The notes beneath the pieces are model-generated. The model made no database searches and was not told the origin of the DNA. It was given only the letters and a program-made list of their open reading frames with translations. A stretch of 64,000 nucleotides of DNA, taken from positions 5,892-69,891 of the forward strand of contig CAJTQO010000016.1 in assembly GCA_910578405.1 (NCBI GenBank). Direction: 5' to 3'. This DNA comes from an uncultured Lachnospiraceae bacterium. GTDB lineage: Bacteria; Bacillota; Clostridia; Lachnospirales; Lachnospiraceae. Shown piece after piece: positions 43,345-51,227 of this stretch. Numbering within the stretch: the first letter of the stretch is position 1; every line of letters begins with the position of its first letter. The translations under genes and the position numbers were made by a program.

Positions 43345-43830
43345 TGTCAGCCCTTTTCGCTTTCCTTGTTTTTTTCGTTTTTGCTTTCCTTATTTTTTTA
43401 CTTTTTCCGGCTTTTTTGCTTTCTCTTTTTCTTACTTTCCTTTTCTTCTTTGTTTTCCGTTTCCTTCTTTTTGCTTTCCTTTTTTCTTACTTTCCTTTTT
43501 CTCCTTTGCTTCCATTTTCTTCTTTTTGCTTTCTTTTTTCTCCTTCGTTTTCCGTTTCCTTCTTTTTACTTTCTTTTTTCTTATTTCCTTTTCTCCTTTG
43601 TTTTCCGCTTCCTTCTTTTTGCTTTCTCTTTTTCTTACTTTCCTTTTCTTCTTTCTTTTTTGCTTCCCCTTCTCTTTTTTGCCTTCCCTCTTTTTGTTTC
43701 TTTTTTGCTTCCCCTTCTCCTTTTATCTTCCCTCTTTTTGTTTCTTTTTTGCTCCCCTTTCCCTTTTTCGCTTTCTTCTTTCTTTTTTTTCTTTTTCGCT
43801 CCCCTTTCCCTTTTTTACCTCCCCTTTTTG
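43345..43830. repeat. Long irregular pyrimidine-rich repeat tract
   Basis: About 490 bases are almost pure C and T on the plus strand, built from recurring blocks such as TTCCTTCTTTTTGCTTTC and TTCTCCTTTG. On the minus strand this gives a Lys/Glu/Arg-rich open frame (43487-43957) beginning MWEECFYRGIWHLEG. That frame has no convincing ribosome binding site and ends inside the tract, so I do not call it a gene. The rest of the gap to 44016 has no other feature. Confidence 0.8.
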
Positions 43831-44016
43831 CCTGCTTTCTTCTGCTTCCTCTTCCGGTTTTCCCTTCCTGGCTCTTTTTCTTAACTTTCTTTTTCTGCCT
43901 TTTCTTCCTTCTTCCTTCCAAATGCCATATTCCTCTGTAAAAACATTCTTCCCACATCTACTGGCATTTCTTTATAGTATATCTTCTTCCCTTTTTTCAT
44001 GCAACGCATTCCTTAT

Positions 44017-44052
44017 ATAAAAACTATCGGAAGGATACTCTCCCTCCGATAG
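44017..44052 (-). terminator. Terminator of the peptidase flagellin gene
   Basis: CTATCGGA-GGGA pairs with TCCT-TCCGATAG with one mismatch around a short loop and is followed on the minus strand by TTTTTATAT. It lies 32 bases after the stop. Confidence 0.88.
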
Positions 44053-44084
44053 CCTATGATAAGATATAAAATTATCCGTACCTC

Positions 44085-45950
44085 TTACTGAAGCAAACTC
44101 AAAATTGACTGTGGCTGCTGGTTGGCCTGCGCCAACATAGACTGCCCTGCCTGCAATATAATCTGCTGATTAGAATAATTCACCATTTCATGCGCAATAT
44201 CCGTATCCCTGATTCTGGATTCAGAAGAAGTGGTATTTTCCACTGTGTTATCCAAGTTCTTAATGGTATGCTCCAGTCTGTTCTGCACCGCGCCGTAAGC
44301 GCTCCGTACCCCGCTGACATAGCCAATGGCGTCCCGTACCTGGTTAATCGCGTCCACCGCGTCTTCCCTCGTCTTGGTATTGGTACTATATAACCCAAGT
44401 GACCCGGAACTCATCTGGTATAACCGGATAAACAGATTCTCTCCCGCTTCCCCGCCTACCTGAAGGATTATCCTTGGCCCTTCACGATCCAGGTCTACCA
44501 GCGTCAAATCGGGATCTATACGGAATGGTGTATTTAGCCCAGGAGTATCGCCAAGAATATTGGAACCGCCAACATTTAAAGTGGGCGTTATCACCGATCC
44601 GGCTCCTCCCTGGGAAGCTATGGAAAGTTCCCTAACGAATTCTATTAAGTCCTGATTCGGATTCCGGAATAAATTATCCACCTGGCCCGACGTCATACCT
44701 GTCTGCGCCTGCAAGGCAGCGTCCAACGTCTTACCGCTTAAAATATCAGCAAAAATCTTATCCATGCCGGCTGCAATAGCAGCGCCTGTCACCGGCCCAT
44801 TCCCCCCATTTGCAAGATATCCGGCATATGCCGCCGCCAGATAACCATGCCCATAAGGCCGGCCATTAATGGAACCTCCGGTTGCCAAATAATTCCCGAT
44901 AGCCGCATCATTGGAAGCGTCCCCGCTTGCTAATCCGCTTGTAAGCCCTGTCAGGGCATTATTCCATCCGGTTGTAAAGCCTCCCCCCGCCAACTGTGCG
45001 GTTCCTTCCACAAACCACTCCGGATACTTTTCCCCGCCGCGTCCGCTCATTCCGTCCGTCATCGTGTATTGCATCACTGTGTGCATCAGCTCATGGGCAA
45101 TCGTAGACTCCAACGCTTCCGCTCTTGGGCCTGTTCCCTGTGCATCCGCATCCGTAAAGTCGGCCACATCCACTTTTAATCCCATGGAAATCGGCTTCCC
45201 GCCGGCAGGACTGTATGTAAACTGCGCATACGCTAAAGTATCGTTCGGGCCGTCAATAAAGGACACATCCAGCGCCATATCAATGGTATTGCTTCCAACC
45301 GCATTACTCAACGACGGAAATTTGGTCAGGATTTGATTGACAGCATTTGGCACCAATATATTGCCAATGGTATCTGCCAGCACACTCCCCGTATTCACCG
45401 GATCGCCTCCGGCGCGAGCCATCCCTCCGCTTGCATTCGCCGCGTTAACCCCAACCGTGCCTGCCGATAAGTCAATATGCAGGTCATAGTGGTACATCTT
45501 CGACGACGCTGTGGATTTCGGCGACATCCCATTACGGGGGAACAGCTTAATCCCGTTAAACTCCGTATTGTTTGCCGTCCCATCTATGGCTTCTTTCATC
45601 TTTTGTATTTCATCATCAATCATGCAACGTTCTTTATCCGTTAAAGTGCCGTTGGCCGCCTTAATCGTAAGTTCATTCGCACGCTGCAGCATTTCATGCA
45701 CTTCATGTAAAGCGCCCTCTGCCGTCTGCACCAAAGAGATGCCATCCTGGGAATTGGTCGATGCCTGCGACAGGCCGCGAATCTGCCTGCGCATCTTCTC
45801 AGATATAGACAGCCCTGCCGCGTCGTCGGCAGACCTGTTAATCCGATAACCGGAAGATAGTTTCTCTGTTAGTTTCGCACTTTCCTTGCTGTTGATGCCG
45901 AACTGTCTGCTCGCATTCCCTGCCTGCAGATTGTTTTTAATTGATAGCAT
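44085..45950 (-). CDS. Flagellin with inserted zinc metallopeptidase domain (flagellinolysin type)
   Basis: This is a 621-residue flagellin. Residues 1-140 and about 500-621 are the conserved filament-core ends (LSSGYRINRSADDAAGLSIS; then QNRLEHTIKNLDNTVENTTS and LQAGQSMLAQAN). Between them, about residues 150-450 form a peptidase domain: HELMH at 286-290 supplies two zinc histidines and the catalytic glutamate, and Glu315 in WFVEG, 25 residues on, fits the third ligand of gluzincin enzymes. Such proteolytic flagellins are a known family that builds enzymatically active filaments. The ATG has GGAGGG 7 bases upstream. It lies after a glycosylation island and has two housekeeping-type promoters. 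Activity here is inferred. Confidence 0.93.
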   Translation of the reverse strand: MLSIKNNLQAGNASRQFGINSKESAKLTEKLSSGYRINRSADDAAGLSISEKMRRQIRGLSQASTNSQDGISLVQTAEGALHEVHEMLQRANELTIKAANGTLTDKERCMIDDEIQKMKEAIDGTANNTEFNGIKLFPRNGMSPKSTASSKMYHYDLHIDLSAGTVGVNAANASGGMARAGGDPVNTGSVLADTIGNILVPNAVNQILTKFPSLSNAVGSNTIDMALDVSFIDGPNDTLAYAQFTYSPAGGKPISMGLKVDVADFTDADAQGTGPRAEALESTIAHELMHTVMQYTMTDGMSGRGGEKYPEWFVEGTAQLAGGGFTTGWNNALTGLTSGLASGDASNDAAIGNYLATGGSINGRPYGHGYLAAAYAGYLANGGNGPVTGAAIAAGMDKIFADILSGKTLDAALQAQTGMTSGQVDNLFRNPNQDLIEFVRELSIASQGGAGSVITPTLNVGGSNILGDTPGLNTPFRIDPDLTLVDLDREGPRIILQVGGEAGENLFIRLYQMSSGSLGLYSTNTKTREDAVDAINQVRDAIGYVSGVRSAYGAVQNRLEHTIKNLDNTVENTTSSESRIRDTDIAHEMVNYSNQQIILQAGQSMLAQANQQPQSILSLLQ

Positions 45951-46132
45951 TCCTTTGCCCTCCAGTCCACATTCCTACGCCTACAAATATGCTACGATGT
46001 CTCCCGGTGAAAATCTAAGTCTGCCTACCCCTCCCCAAACATACCGCATATCCGCTTTTCTGCTGTTTCCCCACAGCAATATGCCTCCCAATGCAAAGCG
46101 TTTCAAATAAGCCCGCATTGTCTCTTACTATT

Positions 46133-46161
46133 ATTATCGTCTAAAACCCTGATTTTATCAA
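46133..46161 (-). promoter_or_regulatory. Proximal promoter of the peptidase flagellin gene
   Basis: Minus-strand TTGATA at 46156-46161 and GATAAT at 46133-46138 are 17 bases apart. The -10 part reads GACGATAA, close to a sigma-D -10 box, but no sigma-D -35 lies at the right distance. Confidence 0.6.
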
Positions 46162-46178
46162 GCGTCTATTCATATAAT

Positions 46179-46208
46179 ATTATCTTTTAAACGCGCATCC
46201 TCTGTCAA
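46179..46208 (-). promoter_or_regulatory. Distal promoter of the peptidase flagellin gene
   Basis: A perfect TTGACA at 46203-46208 lies 18 bases before GATAAT at 46179-46184 on the minus strand. The rest of the gap to 46378 is A/G-rich on the minus strand and holds no gene. Confidence 0.55.
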
Positions 46209-46378
46209 GGTCTTTTCTCCCGATATAAGTGGTTTTAACCGAATTTAGCATCTGTAATCTCAGTTTTGCTTCCTTTTTCTCCCCTTTTCTCCTAATTTCC
46301 CCTGCCGTTATCCCCCCTTTTGTTTGCACTTGATAGGACAATCCTCCCCGGCCTGCCAATAACGCCAAATACAAAAAC

Positions 46379-47740
46379 TCACTCCTCCTCAATAATATCC
46401 ACATCCTGTATCATCGCCAGTTTCCCGGCCTTCTGGTAAAGCCATACCATGGAACTGCCGTCGCCGTAATAAGCGTCGCTAAGCGTCACCGACCGGTTCA
46501 TATCCGACGTATCGTCAAATATCCCCCAGCCCTCTTCCTTATACTCCTTTACCATCTCCTGGTACTCCTCCAGCAAACCTTCCCGCATGGACTTTAACGT
46601 ATTCTCTAACAGTGGGTGGGGCCTCCACAGCAGGGCAACCTCCTCCCTGTGCGCTTTAAATACCGCAAATACACTCTTCATCTTCCGCAGCATCTTATCC
46701 TCATGGGCTAAGAATGTATTGATGCTTGTATTGTACAGGATAATTTTTTTCCAGCTTCCGTCCGGCTTACGGATAACATCCATCCATTCCTCCGGTATCT
46801 CCAAGTCTTCCTTTGTCGTATTCTGCACTTTGTCAAACTTGGGGGAACCAAGCCCTTCGAACTTTTCTTCCAACTGCTCCCTGTCTACTTTGGCCCCCTG
46901 CTCTTGCGCCGCTTTCATATACTCCTGGATATATATTTTCTTCATCCCCTCAGACTGTACGATTACCTTATCGGCATACACCGTCCCAGGCAGGAAGCAG
47001 AAATGCTTCATATTTTCAATGGCCGCCTCATTGTCCTCTTCGATTTCATCCAAAACGAAATATGGCACATAGACCAGCTTATCCGTATAATTGCGCAGAT
47101 TCTTGGAATAAAACCTGGGTTCTACGCTTGTTACCAAGTTCCAGTCGTCATAAGGGTTGTGAATAAAGATAATATCCGGTTTCCGTTCTTCCAGCCTGTA
47201 AGTCCGCCAGTCCGTCACCTCTATGTTCTTTGGATATTCTCCCTGTTCATCATGCATTTCCCCAAAAGACTTGTCCGGATTCCTGTCATAATATGGAATT
47301 GGCACACAGTAAGCGTCACAGTCCGGATCTTCCCTCGCCGCCAGATAGATGCTCTCCAGGGAATCCCACATGGAAGCTTTATATGGCAAAAATGCCACCT
47401 CCATCCGGTCAGGCGCCTCTTCCTCCATATGCGCCCGCGCTTTTGCAAGCTGGCGCCCTGCCAGCGCCAGATTCTCTTTGCATCCCTGCGCCTCCTTTAG
47501 CCCTTCCGCAATATGGTACAACGTTTCACAATACTCTTCCAGCGCCTGCACACTCTTTGTCCCTTCTCCGTACACCGCCTCAATCTGGTTCCCAATCGCT
47601 ATCGCCCCATCCTGACAGTCCGCTAACAGCCCTGCCATTTCCTCCTTTTGCCCATTCTCCAACAACCCTTCAAAAGCCTCCTGCGCCTCCTGCAATGATT
47701 CCCATACGGAAAATATCTGCCGCCTAAATAATTTGCTCAT
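46379..47740 (-). CDS. CDP-glycerol glycerophosphotransferase-like GT-B enzyme
   Basis: This 453-residue protein has a helical N-terminal third (about 1-110) and a GT-B-like catalytic part. The C-terminal motifs LLWRPHPLLENTL and DAYYGDGSSMVWLYQKAGKL match enzymes that transfer glycerol-phosphate or other polyol-phosphates from CDP donors (the conserved His in RPHP and the Asp/Ser in YGDGSS). There is no membrane segment. The ATG at 47740 has an AAGGG site. It lies beside IspD-like and LicD genes, so a phosphopolyol decoration of flagellin or a surface polymer is likely. The donor is inferred only from neighbours. Confidence 0.82.
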   Translation of the reverse strand: MSKLFRRQIFSVWESLQEAQEAFEGLLENGQKEEMAGLLADCQDGAIAIGNQIEAVYGEGTKSVQALEEYCETLYHIAEGLKEAQGCKENLALAGRQLAKARAHMEEEAPDRMEVAFLPYKASMWDSLESIYLAAREDPDCDAYCVPIPYYDRNPDKSFGEMHDEQGEYPKNIEVTDWRTYRLEERKPDIIFIHNPYDDWNLVTSVEPRFYSKNLRNYTDKLVYVPYFVLDEIEEDNEAAIENMKHFCFLPGTVYADKVIVQSEGMKKIYIQEYMKAAQEQGAKVDREQLEEKFEGLGSPKFDKVQNTTKEDLEIPEEWMDVIRKPDGSWKKIILYNTSINTFLAHEDKMLRKMKSVFAVFKAHREEVALLWRPHPLLENTLKSMREGLLEEYQEMVKEYKEEGWGIFDDTSDMNRSVTLSDAYYGDGSSMVWLYQKAGKLAMIQDVDIIEEE

Positions 47741-47765
47741 ATTTGCCCTTCCTCACTCCATCTAT

Positions 47766-47793
47766 ATTATAATGTCCATATCCGAAACGTCAT
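47766..47793 (-). promoter_or_regulatory. Promoter of the CDP-glycerol-transferase-like gene
   Basis: Minus-strand ATGACG at 47788-47793 and TATAAT at 47766-47771 are 16 bases apart. Confidence 0.5.
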
Positions 47794-47934
47794 ACATGCC
47801 AAAACACGCCCTTATTTCCAGAAAAGCAGATTCTTTCAAACTGCAATCCGCCTATTTTTACCGGTATAGTTCTATTATACGGGCTTTCCTGCCAAATTCA
47901 ACCCAAAAACATCCGGCTATAGATTTGCCTTTTT

Positions 47935-47974
47935 AAAAAAGCGGCTTTTCGCTAGAAAAATAGCGTAAAACCGC
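47935..47974 (-). terminator. Terminator of the IspD-LicD-glycosyltransferase operon
   Basis: On the minus strand, GCGGTTTTACGCTA pairs with TAGCGAAAAGCCGC with two mismatches around TTTTTC and is followed by TTTTTT. It lies 325 bases after the last gene of the operon. Confidence 0.85.
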
Positions 47975-48027
47975 ATGAATCCCCAATAATTCCCACCGGA
48001 AACGTCCGACTGGATATTTTATCTATT

Positions 48028-48150
48028 TTATCCCAATGCTTCAACTTTGCAAAAATGTTCCTTACTCTTTCTTTCGTAACTGCTTCCCACTGCCAAAATC
48101 CTTCCTATGCATTTAGGCGTCTCTCCCATTTTCCCCAAGAAACGCAGCAT
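48028..48150 (-). CDS. Possible 40-residue small protein
   Basis: The 323-base stretch between the terminator and the IspD-like stop (47976-48298) holds one short frame worth noting. It starts at an ATG at 48150 (MLRFLGKMGETPKCIGRI), with AAGGAAGGA about 10 bases upstream, and ends at 48028. It is basic, with two cysteines, and resembles nothing I know. It may also be a decayed remnant, since the frame continues upstream without a start. Confidence is low. Confidence 0.2.
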   Translation of the reverse strand: MLRFLGKMGETPKCIGRILAVGSSYERKSKEHFCKVEALG

Positions 48151-48298
48151 ATGCTTTTTATCCTTCCTTTGGCTGATTGCCTCCTTTGGCGTACTGTCTA
48201 TCTTCCATTCCGGAATCAATGCGTCCGCTCCTTTTCATAGCAGCTCATCCTACTTATCCATCCATTCCCTGTTTGGAACGGACACCGCCCCATACCCC

Positions 48299-49009
48299 CT
48301 ATTTAATCCAGTCCTCCCGCTCCATATTTAGCAGCGCCTTAAACACCTCCAAATCGTCAATCGTGGTAATTTTAACATTTTTTTCCGTCCCCTTTGAAAA
48401 AAAGACAGTTTCCCCCAACCGCAGCATCAGTGTATTGATATACACCTCCCCGCTGATTCCCTGTCGCTGCGCTTCCTGGAATGCCCACAAAGCTTTTCCG
48501 TATTTATACGCCTGAGGCGTCTGCACCCGCATAATTTCCTGTCTGGAAATGCCTTCGCTCCCGCAGACGCCGTCGTCCGTGCGTACAATGGTTTCCTGAC
48601 AGCGGACTGCGCTGAGCCCGCTGCCTTTGCGCAGACACTTTTTGATTGCATCGGATATCACTTCTTCCGTAATAAAAGGACGGATAGCGTCATGAATCAA
48701 AATTACATCCTCCGCCGCACAAACCTCCTGCAGGGCCTCCACCCCCTTTTGGGTGGAACTCTGCCCATCCACGCCGCCATGCACAATCCACTTTAATTTT
48801 GTAATTTTATATTGTCTGGCATAGGCTCTTAACACCTCATGCCAGCCGTCCAGGCAAACCACCGCAATCCCGTCAATGTCACCGTGCCGCTGGAAATTTT
48901 CCAACGTATAAATAATCAGCGGTTTGTCATACACGTTGATAAACTGTTTGGGAATATCCTGTTCCGTCCTGCTTCCACAGCCCCCGGCCAGAATCAATGC
49001 TATATTCAT
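48299..49009 (-). CDS. IspD/TarI-family cytidylyltransferase, copy 1
   Basis: This 236-residue nucleotidyltransferase would join CTP to a polyol or sugar phosphate, as in CDP-ribitol synthesis. The nucleotide loop is intact (LILAGGCGSRTEQDIPKQF), followed by ILIHDAIRPFI and VQTPQAYKY, all family hallmarks. It overlaps copy 2 by 4 bases. In this LicD context a polyol-phosphate such as ribitol phosphate is a better guess than the isoprenoid intermediate of true IspD. Confidence 0.85.
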   Translation of the reverse strand: MNIALILAGGCGSRTEQDIPKQFINVYDKPLIIYTLENFQRHGDIDGIAVVCLDGWHEVLRAYARQYKITKLKWIVHGGVDGQSSTQKGVEALQEVCAAEDVILIHDAIRPFITEEVISDAIKKCLRKGSGLSAVRCQETIVRTDDGVCGSEGISRQEIMRVQTPQAYKYGKALWAFQEAQRQGISGEVYINTLMLRLGETVFFSKGTEKNVKITTIDDLEVFKALLNMEREDWIK

Positions 49010-49716
49010 ATATTTTCCTCCGGATGCTTCATACGGTAAAGGGCGCGGAACATTTCCACATCCTCCGTAACATTAATTTTCAGGTTCAGGTCAGACCCCT
49101 CTGAAAAATATACTTTTTCCCCCATCCTGGTCAGCATGGAACTGTTGTCCCACGCCCCCAGGCAGCCTTCCTCTATGGCCCGGTTATGCAAATCCCACAA
49201 CAATTGGAAATCAAATGCCTGGGGCGTCTGCACTTTCATAATTTCATACCGGTTTAGGCTCTTATACCCCTCCTTGCCATCCCAGGAATGCATAATCGTG
49301 TCCATAATATAAGTCGCCGCCACGCCCATCCCCTTCTTCCGGCACATCCGTATACTGTCCGAAATGATTTTTTCCGAAACCATCGGGCGGATAGCGTCAT
49401 GCACAATTACGATATCGCCCTTCCCCATCCGCTCCTTCATCAGTTTTAACCCCCGGTATGTAGATTCCTGGGCATCCTGTCCGCCTGGGATGATTTCACT
49501 CAGTTTTGTAATATTGAACTGTCTGCCGTAAACGCGCACCATCTCCTGCCAGCCGTCCAAACAGGTCACAAAAATCTCATCTATATCCGGGTGTTTCTGA
49601 AAATTTTCCAACGTATACACAATAACCGGCCGGTTATTCACATTCACAAACTGCTTGGGAATATCCATTTTAAAACGTACATCCACGCCGCCTGCTAAAA
49701 TGAGCGCTGTATTCAT
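49006..49716 (-). CDS. IspD/TarI-family cytidylyltransferase, copy 2 (altered nucleotide loop)
   Basis: This is a second 236-residue cytidylyltransferase next to copy 1 and similar along its whole length (IPKQFVNVNNRPVIVYTLEN, VIVHDAIRPMV, VQTPQAFDFQ). The nucleotide loop reads AGGVDVRFK, with Asp12 where copy 1 and the family have glycine; Arg14 and the IPKQF lysine remain. It may have changed substrate, reduced activity, or act as a heterodimer partner. The ATG overlaps the LicD stop in ATGA, so LicD and both copies are translationally coupled. Confidence 0.83.
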   Translation of the reverse strand: MNTALILAGGVDVRFKMDIPKQFVNVNNRPVIVYTLENFQKHPDIDEIFVTCLDGWQEMVRVYGRQFNITKLSEIIPGGQDAQESTYRGLKLMKERMGKGDIVIVHDAIRPMVSEKIISDSIRMCRKKGMGVAATYIMDTIMHSWDGKEGYKSLNRYEIMKVQTPQAFDFQLLWDLHNRAIEEGCLGAWDNSSMLTRMGEKVYFSEGSDLNLKINVTEDVEMFRALYRMKHPEENI

Positions 49717-51200
49717 AATTCATCTCCTGGCGCTGCCAAATTCGCCATCTCCTGTTCCTTGTTTTCCGCATTCAAACCTTCCCTGTCTGCCGGAAAATCC
49801 TCCTGCGCCTTTCCTGCCTGTGTAGCGTCGTCCGCTTCCGCTTCCGCTGCGTCGTCCGCTTTTATTTCATCTTTCACCTGTGCCGCGTCGTCCGCTTCCG
49901 CTTGCCCTGTCTCATCCGCCCTCGCTTCGCCTTCCGCTTGCGCAGCTTCGCCCTCTTTCATTTCGTCTTTCTGCCCTGTTTCATTAGCTTCCGCTGCTTC
50001 ATCCGTTTCATTTCTCGCTTCCGACGCTTCATTGGCCGCTTTCGCTTCCGCTGCTTCTCCCGCTTCTTTTCCAGCTTGCGCCGGAATGCCTGTTTCCACT
50101 GTCTGCAACGCTTCCGCCGGAACATCCGGATCCCCTATCCCCTGCATATCTTCCAGGCTTTCAAGATTCGCCACATCCTCCATCTTCCGGATGCTTTCTA
50201 TATTCTCCCGGTTCATCTCCTCCAGTTCGGCATACAGAGCGTCCAGCTTACTCTTCACTTCCTTGGAATCCTCCTTCAGCTTCCGCAATACTTCCTTCTG
50301 CCCTTTATAGAAAGGATAATTATGGGTATCCCACTTTTTCACCGGAGTCATATAGTTAGGGCCGTAAGTTCTTGTCAACGCCTGATGGTAGTCAATGGGA
50401 ACCGGAATCGTAATATTCTCAAACGGCAGCCTTACGCTCTCCCGGTACCAGTTCTTGTCCCTCATGGAACCTACATAAGCGCGGAATTCCGTAGCGTCCG
50501 GCACAAATGACATATTGGCCACCGAGCCGCTCTCTTCTTCGGAAAAAAGACTGTACAGCCGGTCCATAAGCTGCGCCATCTGCTTCGGGATATCGCCTTT
50601 CCTGTCAATCTTGGTTCTGCAGTTCTCTTCCACGCTTTGCATAATTTCCTCAATCACATCTAAATGACCGGGATTTTGCTGCACAAAAGAACTTACATAT
50701 AAAACATCATATAACAAAGATATAATCGTGTCCACCTCATCATTGGGTTCCCCAAAGCCAGGCAGGTAATCCAATGGGAATACATCCACCCCCACCACAT
50801 AAGGACAACCGTGGAACCGGGTCAGACGTTCTACGCTGGTACTCAAGCTTCTCCCGTTTACCAGCCTGGAAAAAGGCTGTGACCAGTCACTGTTATCATA
50901 AGGATGCAAATATTCCCAATCCGGAGGGATTTCTTTTGACACCACCTGCGCAAAACGGTTATAATCCTCCCGTTTCATCCCAATATCCAAATCATCATCC
51001 CATGGGATAAACCCGTTATGCCGCACGGCCCCAAGCAAAGTGCCGGAATCCGCAAAATAAGTAATGCCGTATTTCTGGCAAATCCGGTCAATCTCCGTCA
51101 CCACTTCCAGCTCTGCCGCCCAGGCGCACTTCATCTCCGACGCCACAAAAAAGCCGTCCCGTACCTCCCCTTCAAAAAATTCCCTCTTGAATTCCAACAT
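49713..51200 (-). CDS. LicD family phosphotransferase with Ala/Glu-rich tail
   Basis: LicD enzymes move phosphocholine, phosphoribitol or similar groups from CDP donors onto glycans. The catalytic signature FADSGTLLGAVRHNGFIPWD and the following DDLDIGM lie at residues 49-75, with the aspartates that bind metal. The enzyme domain ends near residue 300 (WDTHNYPFYKGQKEVL) and a helical segment follows. Residues about 370-480 are a low-complexity tail of Ala, Glu, Asp and Thr in degenerate repeats (EADDAAQ, EAAEANET). The tail is unusual for the family and is encoded by irregular short repeats. It is cotranscribed with the two IspD-like genes. Confidence 0.88.
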   Translation of the reverse strand: MLEFKREFFEGEVRDGFFVASEMKCAWAAELEVVTEIDRICQKYGITYFADSGTLLGAVRHNGFIPWDDDLDIGMKREDYNRFAQVVSKEIPPDWEYLHPYDNSDWSQPFSRLVNGRSLSTSVERLTRFHGCPYVVGVDVFPLDYLPGFGEPNDEVDTIISLLYDVLYVSSFVQQNPGHLDVIEEIMQSVEENCRTKIDRKGDIPKQMAQLMDRLYSLFSEEESGSVANMSFVPDATEFRAYVGSMRDKNWYRESVRLPFENITIPVPIDYHQALTRTYGPNYMTPVKKWDTHNYPFYKGQKEVLRKLKEDSKEVKSKLDALYAELEEMNRENIESIRKMEDVANLESLEDMQGIGDPDVPAEALQTVETGIPAQAGKEAGEAAEAKAANEASEARNETDEAAEANETGQKDEMKEGEAAQAEGEARADETGQAEADDAAQVKDEIKADDAAEAEADDATQAGKAQEDFPADREGLNAENKEQEMANLAAPGDEL

Positions 51201-51227
51201 GAATGCCTTCCTCCCTTTCCCGACTAT

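Noticed and set aside
46180..46404. A 74-codon minus-strand frame upstream of the peptidase flagellin
   Set aside because: It overlaps the distal promoter and the 3' end of the transferase gene and has no protein-like features.
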